A DNA stretch of 64,000 nt from Arthrospiribacter ruber (GTDB lineage: Bacteria; Bacteroidota; Bacteroidia; Cytophagales; Cyclobacteriaceae): NCBI RefSeq assembly GCF_019343195.1, contig NZ_RPHB01000003.1, forward strand, positions 604,508 to 668,507, read 5' to 3'. Below, in pieces: positions 9,340 to 18,696 of the stretch (its first letter is position 1; each line of letters starts with the position of its first letter). Position numbers and translations under genes: made by a program. Under the pieces are notes generated by a model. It was given only the letters and a program-made list of their open reading frames with translations, searched no databases and was not told the origin of the DNA.

Positions 9340-9367
9340 ACCGCTGGTTTTGCCAGCGGTTTTTTTT
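9340..9367 (+). terminator. Rho-independent terminator after the M14 operon
   Basis: ACCGCTGG and CCAGCGGT form an 8-bp GC-rich stem, followed by eight T residues. It ends the two-gene peptidase operon and lies just before the convergent thioredoxin gene. Confidence 0.9.
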
Positions 9368-9369
9368 GC

Positions 9370-9675
9370 CTATACAAAGCCCCTGAGGGATTGAAGCAAA
9401 TCTCTTTTGGTCATATAGCCACCTTTTCTCCAGAGAATTTTTCCGTTTTTGAACAGAATAAAATGAGGAATAGACCTTACCCCAAACTGTAGACTTGCCT
9501 GGGGATTTTTGTCCACGTTCAGTTTGTAGAGCTTGATCTTTCCGCCCAGTTCATGCAGTGTTTCTTCCAAAATAGGTGTCATCGTCTGGCAAGGAGCGCA
9601 CCAGTCGGCATAGAAGTCTACCAATACCGCTTCTCCCGGAGATTTTATGATGTCTTTTAATTTCTTCTTTGACAT
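9370..9675 (-). CDS. Thioredoxin
   Basis: A 101-residue cytoplasmic protein with the redox motif W-C-A-P-C (Cys26, Cys29) in the context VDFYADWCAPCQTM and the cis-proline segment VRSIPHFILF. There is no signal peptide, and the length is normal for a single-domain thioredoxin. It reduces protein disulfides, for instance ribonucleotide reductase encoded later in the window. The C-terminal side is short (LLQSLRGFV), as in other Cytophagales copies. It is probably a single-gene unit, separated from the ompH run by a 243-bp gap with a terminator. Confidence 0.95.
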   Translation of the reverse strand: MSKKKLKDIIKSPGEAVLVDFYADWCAPCQTMTPILEETLHELGGKIKLYKLNVDKNPQASLQFGVRSIPHFILFKNGKILWRKGGYMTKRDLLQSLRGFV

Positions 9676-9692
9676 ATAAGATTAGGTCAATT

Positions 9693-9727
9693 AAAAAAAC
9701 CTGCATCCTTTCCGAATACAGGTTTTT
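9693..9727 (-). terminator. Terminator of the bamA-ompH operon
   Basis: AAAAACCTG and CAGGTTTTT form a 9-bp stem with a 15-nt loop. On the minus strand the stem runs into seven T residues. It is the first such structure after the stop of the distal ompH gene (9919). Confidence 0.7.
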
Positions 9728-9918
9728 AATTATTTTGACTTTCTGAAATCTTAATACACCTGATTTCTTTAAAGAAAGTAGTCGATGATCAGAATTAGTA
9801 TCTATTAATAACTTGTCCGTCGAGGCGGATCCAATATCAATGAGTATCTGAATCTATAAAATTACATTTCTAATCAATAGTGGTACGATTGCAGCTATCA
9901 AGTTAAATATTTTAAATT

Positions 9919-10458
9919 CTACTGCTGTCTCGCAGGTATTTCAATTCCCAATTTGGTCAAAACCAATTCGGTGAATTTGTCATCGTCTCTGGTGTACAAC
10001 AATACAGGGGCGTTTCCGGCAGTTTCAGAGAATACATGGGTGTAATTGTTCTCTGCTGCTACTGCATTGATGGCGTTGAATACTTTTTCCTGAACAGGCT
10101 CCAAAAGCTCCTGAAGTTTTCTTTGGTAAGAAACTTGAGCATCCTGCTCATATTTCTGAACTTCCTGCTGCAACTTCTGAAGTTCCTGCACCTTTTGGTT
10201 TCTGGCATCTTCAGTCATCGTCTGGGCGGATTGCTCATAAGCCTGTACTTTTCTTTGGAAATCCTGGGCCTTCGTCTGTATGTTGGTCTGAAGCTGGGAT
10301 TGGTAATCCTGAATATCAGCACCAATCTGCTCCATTTCCGGCATCAGGTCCATGATCAATTCCACATTGGTATAACCAATTTTTAAATCCTGTGCCTGGG
10401 CAACAAATCCTATGCAAAACAAAGCGATTGCGGAAAGGACAACTTTTACTTTCATCAT
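9919..10458 (-). CDS. OmpH/Skp-family periplasmic chaperone (distal copy)
   Basis: A 179-residue exported protein (signal peptide ending at VAQAQ) with a long central coiled coil rich in Gln, Glu and Lys (about 45-130) and the Skp-family beginning LKIGYTNVELIMDLMPE. Skp/OmpH trimers hold unfolded outer-membrane proteins in the periplasm and hand them to BamA. It is the last of the run uppS-bamA-ompH-ompH, 21 bp after the other copy. The two copies differ strongly, so they are old paralogues rather than a recent duplication. Confidence 0.92.
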   Translation of the reverse strand: MMKVKVVLSAIALFCIGFVAQAQDLKIGYTNVELIMDLMPEMEQIGADIQDYQSQLQTNIQTKAQDFQRKVQAYEQSAQTMTEDARNQKVQELQKLQQEVQKYEQDAQVSYQRKLQELLEPVQEKVFNAINAVAAENNYTHVFSETAGNAPVLLYTRDDDKFTELVLTKLGIEIPARQQ

Positions 10459-10479
10459 TTTTGGTTCTATTTTTAATAT

Positions 10480-11013
10480 TTAGTTTTCAATACCTAATTC
10501 TTGGAGAACAAACTCCGAATAATCATGCCTGGGGTCTGTGTAGATCATGGTCGGTCCGGCAGCTTTGTCAAACAGGACTGCCAGCCTGAATCTCTTGCAG
10601 ACTTTGTCAATGGCATCAAAGATCTTTGATTGTAAAGGCTGCATCAGTTCCATTTGTTTTTGGTAGTATTGGCCATTGATACCAAATACCCTGTTATTGA
10701 AGGCCACCGCTTCTTTTTCCTTTTCCCTGATGGCTTCCAGGCGCTCCTGATACATTTCTTCTGTCAATAAGACCTCCTCGGCTTTGAGACTTGCTCTCAT
10801 TTCTTTGATCTCTTGATCCAAATTTTGTGCCTCTTTTTTCCACTGGTCTTTTAAGGCCTCCAATTCATCTTGTACGAGCTTGTAGTCAGGATGTTTGTTC
10901 AGGAGAAATTCGGAGTCAACATACCCGAATGTCTGGGCCTCTGCCTGATATGAACAGAGCCAGCTTCCAAATAAGACGGACAAAATTAACAATTTAAATG
11001 ATTTATGCATCAT
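10480..11013 (-). CDS. OmpH/Skp-family periplasmic chaperone (bamA-proximal copy)
   Basis: A 177-residue exported protein (signal peptide ending near YQAEAQ) beginning FGYVDSEFLLNKHPDYK, the usual OmpH/Skp start, followed by a coiled coil (about 45-110). Its ATG overlaps the bamA stop by one base (TAATG at 11011-11015), so the two are translationally coupled. The family binds nascent outer-membrane proteins in the periplasm. Both ends (DKAAGPTMIYTDP and the C-terminal FVLQELGIEN) are conserved in Bacteroidota copies. Confidence 0.92.
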   Translation of the reverse strand: MMHKSFKLLILSVLFGSWLCSYQAEAQTFGYVDSEFLLNKHPDYKLVQDELEALKDQWKKEAQNLDQEIKEMRASLKAEEVLLTEEMYQERLEAIREKEKEAVAFNNRVFGINGQYYQKQMELMQPLQSKIFDAIDKVCKRFRLAVLFDKAAGPTMIYTDPRHDYSEFVLQELGIEN

Positions 11014-13718
11014 TATCTGAATTGCTGACCAATGGTAAAGTGGAACTGGGCACCTGATCTTCCTCTAAGTGAGGGGTTGATGTCTTCCAACGAATCAAAG
11101 CCATATCCCCAGTCAAGTCCTAAGAGTCCGAATGCCGGCATAAATATCCTGGCACCCACACCTGCTGACTTTTTCAAGTTGTATGGATTGTAATCTGCAT
11201 AGCTTCCCCAGTTGTTACCCGCCTCAGCAAATCCCAAAAGGAATATGGTGGCGGAAGGGTTTGGAGATACCAGGAACCTAAGCTCCATAACATGTTTGTT
11301 GTATACGACTCCACCAAAAGGAACACCCGAAATTCCTTGTCTTCTTTCGAAACTCCCGGGAGTGATCGCCTGGTTTTCATATCCTCTCAAACCTATAATT
11401 TCCTGTCCGAGAGCGAAGTTGTTGAAGTTCATTCCATCTCCACCCAATACAAATCTTTCTAATGGAATCATCCCGATTCTTTCGCCATAGCTGCCCAGGA
11501 AGCCCATGTGGGTTCTCGCGCTGATCACCCATTTGGATGATCCGAATACAGGTGTGTAGAAAGTCGCATCTAACATCCATTTGTGGTATTCCAGCCAATT
11601 GAATCTTTCCTCATCAGGAGATTCCCTGTCAATGTTTTGGTTCAATGTGGCATAAGGCGGCGTAAATGAGGTTGCCAATGAGATATTGGACCCCAATCTT
11701 GGATAGATTGGATTGTCAATGTTGTTTCTGGCAATGGTATTGTTGAAGGTAAAGCTATTGGCCCTACCGGTATTGTAGCTCAATCCGAAGAACTCACCAA
11801 ACCTGTCGAAGTCATACACTTGATACTGTAGCGAGTGGCTGACCATAAAGTAATCATCTGGCCAAGTTACCCTTTTGGACAATCCTAAGGTAGCTCCTGT
11901 AATCCTGAAGGCGCCTTGCACGGTGGTCATGTCCCTGAAGTCAATCTGCCTTTGTACGGAATGGTTAAAGCTAAAACTAAGCGCATTTGGTTTCTTGCCA
12001 CCAAACCAAGGTTCGGTCAAGGATACAGAATAGTTCTGGAAGGTCCTACCATTCGCCTGTACCCTTAGAGAAAGTTTCTGTCCATCTCCTACAGGAAGTG
12101 GTCTCCATTTGGAGAAGTCTCCGATGTTTTTGATGGAGAAGTTATTGAAAACAAGTCCGACGGTACCTACAAATCCGAAGAATCCTCCCCAACCACCAGA
12201 GAGTTCGATCTGGTCATTGGGTCTTTCTTCCAAGATGAAAGTAATGTCTACTGTAGCATCCTCAAAGTTTGGCCTCATGTCAGGCTCTATTTTTTCCGGA
12301 TCAAAATAACCCAGCTGGGAAAGTTCCCTGATTGTCCTTACCAAAAGGCTTCTGTTGAATTTTTGTCCAGGTAAAATCCTGATCTCACGCATTACTACGT
12401 GGTCCGAAGTCCTTTCATTGCCCTGTATGTTGACAGAATTTACTGTTACCTGAGGTCCTTCAAATATTCTCATTTCCAAATCAATGGAATCTCCCTGTAC
12501 CATGACTTCTACCGGGTCGATATTGAAGAAGAGGTATCCGTCATCCTGGTAAAGTGAACTTACATCATCACCTTTCTGAGGGTCATAGTTCAGCCTCTGC
12601 TGCAACTTTTCCTTGTTGTATACATCTCCCTTTTCAATTCTCAGACGGGACATCAGTACCTCGTCTTCATGTAGGTAATTGCCCACAAAGGTGATGTTTC
12701 TATAGTAGTATTTCCGGCCTTCTTCCAGGCTTATGGCCACGTTGATGGTGTTGTCAGAGTGCCTGTAAGTGGAATCTGCCAAAATCTCCGCATCTCTAAA
12801 GCCTCTGGAATTGTAGAAGCTGATCAGGTTGTCTTTATCTTCTCTAAAGTCCTTGGCTACGAATTTAGATGCATTGAAGAAATTAAGTTTAAAATTCTTG
12901 TTAATGTACCTTCTAATCTCTTCTTCGGTAACCGGATTACGGTAGACAATGGCTTCCTTGGCTGTTTGTGGAGTGGTATTGGTAATGCGTGAGGCCATCT
13001 CCCTGAAGAAATGAAGTCTTGGGTGCTCTTTGGTATTCTTCAGCTTACCTTTTACTCTTTTGTCGGGAATTTCCTCGTTACCGTAGACCAATACTTCATT
13101 GATTTTGACTTTGGATTTTCTATCTACGTCAAAGCGGATTTTCACGCTATTGGGAAGGGTGGTGTCCCTTTCCTGGAGGACTTTGACTTCGGTATTCAAG
13201 AATCCTTTATCCACAAAATATTGGCGGATATTTCTTTGAGAAGTTGCCAGTACATCATCCCTGACTACCCGTCCCCGGATTTTGATTTTGTCTTTGAGCT
13301 CGCCTTCCTGGGTTTTGTTTACTCCGGAAAATTCAACCCGGCTAAATCTCGGTCTTTCAGTAAGTTCCAAAAGTAGATATATGTCATCACCTTCTATTTT
13401 GGTCACGAGGATTTTGACATCTCCGATAATTCCCTGTCCCCAGAGTTTTTTCAGTGCTCCCGAAATGGCATCTCCCGGAACGGAGATCTGATCATCTACG
13501 CGGAGACCTGACAAAGAAATGACAGCAACCTCATCCAAAGTTGACAAACCCACAGCTTTTATTTCTGCAATCCTGAATTTCTGAGGCTTGGAATAGTTAA
13601 GCTCCATGATATCGACAGGCCTGGCACTTTGAAAACGGCTTTGTCCCAACCTGATCTGGGCCTCAGCCATACCTGTCATCATCAACAGAAAAAGGATAAT
13701 CGTACTTCTTTTCATCAA
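11013..13718 (-). CDS. bamA: Outer membrane protein assembly factor BamA
   Basis: A 901-residue Omp85 protein with a signal peptide (ending GMAEAQ), a series of POTRA domains (about 45-500) and a C-terminal 16-strand beta barrel. The barrel shows the lid motif GLRGYEN and ends in an aromatic outer-membrane signal (FTIGQQFR). It inserts beta-barrel proteins into the outer membrane. The start overlaps the uppS stop by 4 bp and the stop overlaps ompH by 1 bp, so uppS, bamA and ompH form one translationally coupled unit. The length is slightly above the proteobacterial type, as usual for Bacteroidota. Confidence 0.97.
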   Translation of the reverse strand: MMKRSTIILFLLMMTGMAEAQIRLGQSRFQSARPVDIMELNYSKPQKFRIAEIKAVGLSTLDEVAVISLSGLRVDDQISVPGDAISGALKKLWGQGIIGDVKILVTKIEGDDIYLLLELTERPRFSRVEFSGVNKTQEGELKDKIKIRGRVVRDDVLATSQRNIRQYFVDKGFLNTEVKVLQERDTTLPNSVKIRFDVDRKSKVKINEVLVYGNEEIPDKRVKGKLKNTKEHPRLHFFREMASRITNTTPQTAKEAIVYRNPVTEEEIRRYINKNFKLNFFNASKFVAKDFREDKDNLISFYNSRGFRDAEILADSTYRHSDNTINVAISLEEGRKYYYRNITFVGNYLHEDEVLMSRLRIEKGDVYNKEKLQQRLNYDPQKGDDVSSLYQDDGYLFFNIDPVEVMVQGDSIDLEMRIFEGPQVTVNSVNIQGNERTSDHVVMREIRILPGQKFNRSLLVRTIRELSQLGYFDPEKIEPDMRPNFEDATVDITFILEERPNDQIELSGGWGGFFGFVGTVGLVFNNFSIKNIGDFSKWRPLPVGDGQKLSLRVQANGRTFQNYSVSLTEPWFGGKKPNALSFSFNHSVQRQIDFRDMTTVQGAFRITGATLGLSKRVTWPDDYFMVSHSLQYQVYDFDRFGEFFGLSYNTGRANSFTFNNTIARNNIDNPIYPRLGSNISLATSFTPPYATLNQNIDRESPDEERFNWLEYHKWMLDATFYTPVFGSSKWVISARTHMGFLGSYGERIGMIPLERFVLGGDGMNFNNFALGQEIIGLRGYENQAITPGSFERRQGISGVPFGGVVYNKHVMELRFLVSPNPSATIFLLGFAEAGNNWGSYADYNPYNLKKSAGVGARIFMPAFGLLGLDWGYGFDSLEDINPSLRGRSGAQFHFTIGQQFR

Positions 13719-14458
13719 CCTTTTGATTTAATTTGAGCACCGGTTTTACCGAATCTTCTTTCCCTTTTTTGGTAATCGAGGATGGCTTCCACCAGGTGTT
13801 CTTTTCTAAAGTCCGGCCACAGTACTTCTGTAAAATACAGCTCTGAGTAAGCCAGTTGCCAAAGCAGGAAATTACTGATTCTCAGTTCCCCGCTTGTCCT
13901 GATCAGGAGTTCCGGATCAGGGATATTTTTTGTATTCAAATTTGCAGCGATTTCCGCTTGCGAAATATTTTCAATGTCCAATTGACCATCGACTACTTTT
14001 TTTGCAATGTTTTTCATGGCCTGCTGCAACTCCCATCTGCCTGAATAACTCAATGCGAGATATACCGTAAGACCAGTATTGTTCTTGGTTGTCTCGTAAG
14101 CTTCCTGGAGTTTCTCTTGTGCGCCTTTTGGCAGTGAGGCAATATCACCGATCGAAGACAGCGTGATGTTGTTTTCCATCATAGAAGGTACTTCTTTGAT
14201 GATAGAATTGACCAGAATTTCCATCAGGGCATTGATTTCGTCCTGAGGCCTTGCCCAGTTTTCAGTGGAAAATGCGTAAAGTGTGAGGTGTTTGACTCCC
14301 AGTTCGGTGGCCATTTCTATGGATTCACGTACTGCGGTAAGTGCATTTCTGTGACCGAATACCCTCATCGCTCCTTTCTTCTGGGCCCAACGCCCATTTC
14401 CATCCATGATAATTGCGATATGCTGGGGGATATTGTTCCTGTCTAATAATTCCTTCAT
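13715..14458 (-). CDS. uppS: Isoprenyl transferase (undecaprenyl diphosphate synthase)
   Basis: A 247-residue cis-prenyltransferase. The catalytic motif IIMDGNGRWAQ (Asp19) starts the protein. The substrate-binding ALSYSGR segment and the C-terminal RTSGELRISNFLLWQ and WPDF blocks follow. It makes the C55 lipid carrier for peptidoglycan and surface glycans from farnesyl diphosphate. It overlaps bamA by 4 bp, tying carrier synthesis to outer-membrane assembly in one operon. Confidence 0.97.
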   Translation of the reverse strand: MKELLDRNNIPQHIAIIMDGNGRWAQKKGAMRVFGHRNALTAVRESIEMATELGVKHLTLYAFSTENWARPQDEINALMEILVNSIIKEVPSMMENNITLSSIGDIASLPKGAQEKLQEAYETTKNNTGLTVYLALSYSGRWELQQAMKNIAKKVVDGQLDIENISQAEIAANLNTKNIPDPELLIRTSGELRISNFLLWQLAYSELYFTEVLWPDFRKEHLVEAILDYQKRERRFGKTGAQIKSKG

Positions 14459-14542
14459 TCCTTGAGTTAAGGATTCATTCCCGTTTTTGGAGGTACAAAA
14501 ATGCTATTTCTTTTTCAATAATCTAACCTATTGCTCAATTAA

Positions 14543-15376
14543 TTAATAGGCATAGCATTTCACGGAACTGATAGAATAGCTGATTGTCACACCCAAAAAA
14601 TAGTACCAATCTTTGTCGCTGTAATTGCCTGTATTGTTGCCAAATGGCTGACTTGGATTATTGGGGTCCTGAAACCTTGGGATACTAGGGAGTGAACCGT
14701 CTATTTTGTCCAGGAGGTCGGTAAAGGTGGCCCTGAAACCTAGCTCTGCAGCTAAGGTCCACCGGTCTGTCAAGCGGTACTTTACTCCAGCACCAAATGG
14801 AATCACAGGAGTGGTGAGGGAATAACTTCCGGCTTCCGGATCTCCAAAGTATGCCTGTCCTTCTGCACTGTAGTAAGTTACTCCAAGGCCAAAAAAGCCA
14901 TATGGGGAAAACCTAAACTGTGCCTGGGGATGGGTAAAGTCCAGAAAGTGGTACTCCATCACTGCTGATGCTTCCCATACATTTCCTTTAAATCCCGCGT
15001 CTCTGTAGACAGCTGCCGGATCCAGCCTTGTTACAGAATCTGCTGCGGATATCCTACCAAATGAAAGTCCGGCCCTCAGTGACCAAACATTGTCAAAATT
15101 TCGTCTGCCAAATAACGTCCCTTGAAGTCCGACCTTTCCCTGATCCAATCTCCTTACAATCTCTCCGGAGTAGGCGGCTACACCCAATCCTCCTCCGAAA
15201 TCATACTGTTGAGCTTTCGCTTCTTGGTCTGTCCCCGATCCGTAAAGGAAAAAGAAGACTGTAAGTACACCAACCAGGTAATTGACTTTTTTCAAGACGT
15301 TGCAATTTATGAAGTAGTAAACGATATCAAAACCGTCCCTAGTATTCGCAGGGTTAATTTTTGTTAAGTTTAACAA
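14543..15376 (-). CDS. Outer membrane beta-barrel protein, DUF6089-like
   Basis: A 277-codon frame with a hydrophobic signal segment (NYLVGVLTVFFFLYG, cleavage after AKAQ) and a mature domain of alternating strands rich in Gly, Tyr and Phe. It is typical of the small barrel family (DUF6089 type) found between nadK and uppS in many Bacteroidota. Its role is unknown. The furthest start (15376) is TTG. A second TTG at 15293-15295 would give 250 residues and a normal-length signal peptide, which I find more likely. A TAAGTTTG box lies upstream at 15416-15423. Confidence 0.75.
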   Translation of the reverse strand: MLNLTKINPANTRDGFDIVYYFINCNVLKKVNYLVGVLTVFFFLYGSGTDQEAKAQQYDFGGGLGVAAYSGEIVRRLDQGKVGLQGTLFGRRNFDNVWSLRAGLSFGRISAADSVTRLDPAAVYRDAGFKGNVWEASAVMEYHFLDFTHPQAQFRFSPYGFFGLGVTYYSAEGQAYFGDPEAGSYSLTTPVIPFGAGVKYRLTDRWTLAAELGFRATFTDLLDKIDGSLPSIPRFQDPNNPSQPFGNNTGNYSDKDWYYFLGVTISYSISSVKCYAY

Positions 15377-15415
15377 GCTTTGAGGGATTCACAATTCTGA
15401 TCCCAAACCGACAGC

Positions 15416-15423
15416 CAAACTTA
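15416..15423 (-). promoter_or_regulatory. Possible -7 element before the DUF6089-like gene
   Basis: It reads TAAGTTTG on the minus strand, matching TAnnTTTG, 40 bp before the first possible TTG start. A -33 box is not clear. It could give the uppS-bamA part of the run its own promoter. Confidence 0.35.
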
Positions 15424-15446
15424 GGGATTAATCTCAGAAAATTCTA

Positions 15447-16316
15447 TCAATTTCTCATGTCAAAGCCCCAATTTAATTTTTGTCTCAGGGTATCGAAATA
15501 ATTGTACTTGGAAAACTTCACCAATTTGGCGCTGAAAGGGGCTTTTCTCACTTTGAGTTCTACCGAAGCATCTATAGCGGTGGACCTGGAGTCTAAGGAA
15601 ATCAGGAATTTTTCAGAGCGACCTTCAATGCGGAATGAAATCTCTGACTCATCTGATACTACAATAGGCCGGACGTTGAGGTTGTGCGGACTCACTGGCG
15701 TGATGACAAAATTTCTTGCGCCGGGAGTGATCAGCGGTCCTCCACAGCTTAAGGAATAGCCTGTAGAACCTGTGGGAGTGGACACAATCAAGCCATCTGC
15801 CCAATAGCTATTGAGGTACTGTCCATCAATGTAGGTATGGACAGTGATCATGGATGATGTATCTCTTTTGTGTATGGTAAATTCATTGAGGGCAAAATTG
15901 GCCCCGTTAAATACCTGCCTGGATGCATGCATTTCCAATACAGCCCTGGATTCTATGGTATACTGACCATCAAATAAATCTGAAATGGCACCTTCTATGT
16001 TTTCCTTTGCTACGGTAGCCAAAAACCCAAGTCTTCCGGTATTGATTCCAAGTACAGGGACTTCTGAATTGCCTATGAAAGTCACCGTGTCGAGAAGAGT
16101 ACCGTCCCCTCCGACAGAGAAGATAAAATCCATTTGACTGAATTCATCTTTCCCGATTTCCTTTAATTGTGCTTTGATGTTGAGCCTCTGAAGGGATTTG
16201 CTGAATTTTTCGGTACAAAAAATCCCAGCATCCCGGTTTTGCAAACTTTTTATGAGCAATTCTATAAATGGAACAAACTCCTTCTGAAGATTTATTCCAT
16301 GAAGGCAGATATTCAT
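15447..16316 (-). CDS. nadK: NAD kinase
   Basis: A 289-residue cytoplasmic enzyme that phosphorylates NAD to NADP using ATP. The diagnostic GGDGT motif is at 69-73, followed by LGINTGRLGFLA, the N-E pair in FALNEFTIHK, and the glycine-rich TPTGSTGYSLSCGGP. Length and order of motifs are normal. It starts 10 bp after the CBS-domain gene on the same strand, a close pairing common in the Cytophagales. Confidence 0.97.
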   Translation of the reverse strand: MNICLHGINLQKEFVPFIELLIKSLQNRDAGIFCTEKFSKSLQRLNIKAQLKEIGKDEFSQMDFIFSVGGDGTLLDTVTFIGNSEVPVLGINTGRLGFLATVAKENIEGAISDLFDGQYTIESRAVLEMHASRQVFNGANFALNEFTIHKRDTSSMITVHTYIDGQYLNSYWADGLIVSTPTGSTGYSLSCGGPLITPGARNFVITPVSPHNLNVRPIVVSDESEISFRIEGRSEKFLISLDSRSTAIDASVELKVRKAPFSAKLVKFSKYNYFDTLRQKLNWGFDMRN

Positions 16317-16326
16317 GTGCTGTGGT

Positions 16327-16992
16327 TTATATATCCAAAAATCTCAAAAGGTTACCTATCCTGTCTTTTTCTTCACTAACCCCGGCTTCTTCCTGATAAT
16401 GGTCTATGATTCTGTACCCAAATCTTTCCAAGGTGGCTTTGATATGCCTAAGTTCGGTTTGGTCCAATTTTAAGGTCAGCTTGATTTTGCTGTCATCCAA
16501 GGGGTCATTTGAAATGAAGCTGCTGAGTATTTTGGCATTTTCAGTTTCTACTATTCGGGCGATTTCAAAAAGGCTGTAGTCGGTCATAAACATGGACAAG
16601 ACCAATACGGCTCCGCGGGATTGGATGGAAAGTGTGTCTGCAAAAGCGCCAATGGCATCTTCCATGGTCACTACTCCAAGGTATTGGTTGTCCCGGTCAA
16701 CTACTCCCACCATGTTGATGCCATATTCTGAAGCCACTTTGATCACATCATAGATATGCTTATCGAGGTAGACAAAACATGCAGGGGATTCAAGTTCGAA
16801 ATCACCGATGCTCAGTTCCGGGCTGTTGCGGGTATAGATCAGGTCATCTGACACAAAACCCAAAAACCTGCCCTCTTTGACTACAGGCAATACATTGGTC
16901 CTGATTTCTTCCATCCATGACAAAGCCATTTTTGCCTTGTCGTTGGTTTTCAAGGGAGGAATCAAATTGTTGATGAATTCGTATGCCTGCAT
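16327..16992 (-). CDS. CBS domain protein
   Basis: A 221-residue cytoplasmic protein. The first ~140 residues form a tandem CBS (Bateman) module that usually binds adenine nucleotides: repeat 1 around VKEGRFLGFVSDDLIY and repeat 2 around VVDRDNQYLGVVTMEDAIG. The C-terminal part (about 145-221, SLFEIARIVETENAKILSSF) looks like an ACT-type fold. It lies directly before nadK and may sense nucleotide levels for the neighbouring NADP pathway. That is an inference from position only. Confidence 0.88.
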   Translation of the reverse strand: MQAYEFINNLIPPLKTNDKAKMALSWMEEIRTNVLPVVKEGRFLGFVSDDLIYTRNSPELSIGDFELESPACFVYLDKHIYDVIKVASEYGINMVGVVDRDNQYLGVVTMEDAIGAFADTLSIQSRGAVLVLSMFMTDYSLFEIARIVETENAKILSSFISNDPLDDSKIKLTLKLDQTELRHIKATLERFGYRIIDHYQEEAGVSEEKDRIGNLLRFLDI

Positions 16993-17064
16993 TTGCTAAA
17001 GATATTAAATTGAATCTGAAATATAAAACCCCAAAATGGCGTCAAGGGTTTAGTTTTCGGTGAA

Positions 17065-17670
17065 TCAATAGTTTGCAGTTCCCTCAAGTAGGAGATTTTT
17101 GTCAAAGGTCTTGGAATGGTCAAGCCAGTGTTGGATGATTTCTTTACCAAATTCCGTGAGGTGTGCTTCAGGATGATACTGAATGCCCATGATGGGCAAC
17201 TCTTTGTGGACAAAGGCCATGATTTCTGAGGATTCGGTTTCCAAAATCACTTCAAGACATTCAGGCAGTTCTGAAAGGACTAGCGAGTGGTATCGGGTTA
17301 CCATAAAGGAATCAGGTAAACTCTTCAACAGCCGATGATTTCCGGTCTGATGGATTGTATGTACTTTTCCATGAACAGGATTTTTGCCTTTCTGAAGCCG
17401 GGCACCAAAAAACTCTCCTATTGCCTGATGTCCCAGGCAAATGCCTAAAACGGGGATCTTGTCTGAAAAATATGCCAAAATTTCCATGAGCTGCCCTGAA
17501 GTGGAAGGAGTTCCGGGGCCAGGAGAAAGTATCAGAGCATCATAGTCATGGGTTTTAAGCTCCTCTATAGAAATGTCGTTGCGGACAATTTCCAGTTCAA
17601 GTCCAAGCTGACGTAGGTAATCTGCCAGTATATGAGAAAAAGAATCAAAGTTGTCAATCAATAAAACCAT
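17065..17670 (-). CDS. Glutamine amidotransferase (TrpG/PabA family)
   Basis: A 201-residue class I glutamine amidotransferase beginning MVLLIDNFDSFSH. The catalytic nucleophile is in GICLGHQ (Cys78) and the His-Glu pair in QYHPEAHL. It releases ammonia for anthranilate or aminodeoxychorismate synthase. No trpE or pabB lies in the window, so tryptophan versus folate use cannot be decided. Its start lies 17 bp inside the end of cvpA, which implies translational coupling. Confidence 0.92.
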   Translation of the reverse strand: MVLLIDNFDSFSHILADYLRQLGLELEIVRNDISIEELKTHDYDALILSPGPGTPSTSGQLMEILAYFSDKIPVLGICLGHQAIGEFFGARLQKGKNPVHGKVHTIHQTGNHRLLKSLPDSFMVTRYHSLVLSELPECLEVILETESSEIMAFVHKELPIMGIQYHPEAHLTEFGKEIIQHWLDHSKTFDKNLLLEGTANY

Positions 17671-18199
17671 CGGGTGTAGATTTTACGATTTGTTGGATAC
17701 TGGCCACAGTTTCTCTGATGATTGGTGTGTATTGGTCCATGGCAGTGATGACAGCAGGGGCTATGGGCTGTATCCAAGCGTAGGATTTGGAGTCGTTTTT
17801 CCAATCTTCTGTCAAGCTGAACTCAAATGAGTCGGCAATCCAGATAAAAAGGCTTAAAATAAAGGCTGTTTTGACAATGCCCAACAATGCCCCGGCAATA
17901 CTGTCTACAGAGCCTAGAATGGTGAAATCCAGTGTTTTTTTGACCAAAAAGGCCAAGCCTCTAATAATCATGATCACTCCCAGAAATATCAGTATGAAAG
18001 CGATAAAGGGGAGAAGGAAAGTCATCTCATCCACCCTGGAGGCCAACAGCTGTGCTCCCCAGTCCATAAAATGAAAAGCTACAATCACCGCCAAGATAAA
18101 AGCAACTATAGAAAGGATGCTTATAAAAAGCCCCTGTCTATAGCCGCTGTATGCTCCAAGGATGCAAAAAACCAATATGACGATGTCCAATGCCCCCAA
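17654..18199 (-). CDS. CvpA family membrane protein
   Basis: A 181-residue protein with four hydrophobic segments and the family opening ALDIVILVFCILGAYSGYRQG. CvpA-type proteins sit in the inner membrane and affect colicin V export, biofilm and envelope integrity. The molecular role is not settled. It lies 11 bp after the yqeY-like gene and overlaps the amidotransferase gene, so it is a middle member of a leftward run. Confidence 0.88.
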   Translation of the reverse strand: MGALDIVILVFCILGAYSGYRQGLFISILSIVAFILAVIVAFHFMDWGAQLLASRVDEMTFLLPFIAFILIFLGVIMIIRGLAFLVKKTLDFTILGSVDSIAGALLGIVKTAFILSLFIWIADSFEFSLTEDWKNDSKSYAWIQPIAPAVITAMDQYTPIIRETVASIQQIVKSTPDGFID

Positions 18200-18210
18200 T
18201 TTGCCAATGA

Positions 18211-18660
18211 TTAGGAAAGAAGTGATTTTACTTTTGTGGAAATCGCTTTTCCATCAGCTTTTCCTGCCAGTGCCTTAGTAGCAGCACCCATTACTTTACC
18301 CATATCTTTGGGGCCCTCAGCACCTGTCTCGGCAATGATTTTTTTCAATTCAGCCTCAAGCTCTTCCTCACTCAGTTGCTTGGGAAGAAATTCATTGATG
18401 ATATCCAGTTCAGCCATTTCCACGGCATAAAGGTCCTCTCTGTTTTGCTGCTTATAAATATCAGCGGAATCTTTACGCTGTTTTGCAGCTTTGGTCAATA
18501 ACTTCAGCTCTTCCTCTTCAGAAAGTTGCTCCGCAGCTCCTCCTTTGGTTTCTTCCAACAAAATCAAAGACTTAATGGCCCTAAGAGCTCTTAGTCTGTC
18601 TTTGTCTTTGGCCAGCATGGCCTTTTTGATTTCACTTTCTACACTTGCCTTTAAACTCAT
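18211..18660 (-). CDS. GatB/YqeY domain protein
   Basis: A 149-residue cytoplasmic protein with the YqeY helical domain, related to the C-terminal tRNA-binding part of GatB. Typical patterns are AMLAKDKDRLRALRAIKS at the start, EFLPKQLSEEEL in the middle and GKVMGAATKALAGKADGK near the end. The function is unclear, with possible tRNA-linked roles. It is the first gene of the leftward run and diverges from pdxJ across a 61-bp gap with back-to-back promoters. Confidence 0.92.
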   Translation of the reverse strand: MSLKASVESEIKKAMLAKDKDRLRALRAIKSLILLEETKGGAAEQLSEEEELKLLTKAAKQRKDSADIYKQQNREDLYAVEMAELDIINEFLPKQLSEEELEAELKKIIAETGAEGPKDMGKVMGAATKALAGKADGKAISTKVKSLLS

Positions 18661-18663
18661 TCT

Positions 18664-18693
18664 CTTGTTCTTTGTGTTATAGGTGTAAATTTG
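18664..18693 (+). promoter_or_regulatory. Promoter of pdxJ
   Basis: A CTTG -33-like element (18664-18667), an 18-bp spacer and TAAATTTG (18686-18693) fit the Bacteroidota consensus. The pdxJ ATG is at 18722. It overlaps the oppositely oriented -7 box at 18697-18704 within a near-palindrome. Confidence 0.55.
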
Positions 18694-18696
18694 TCA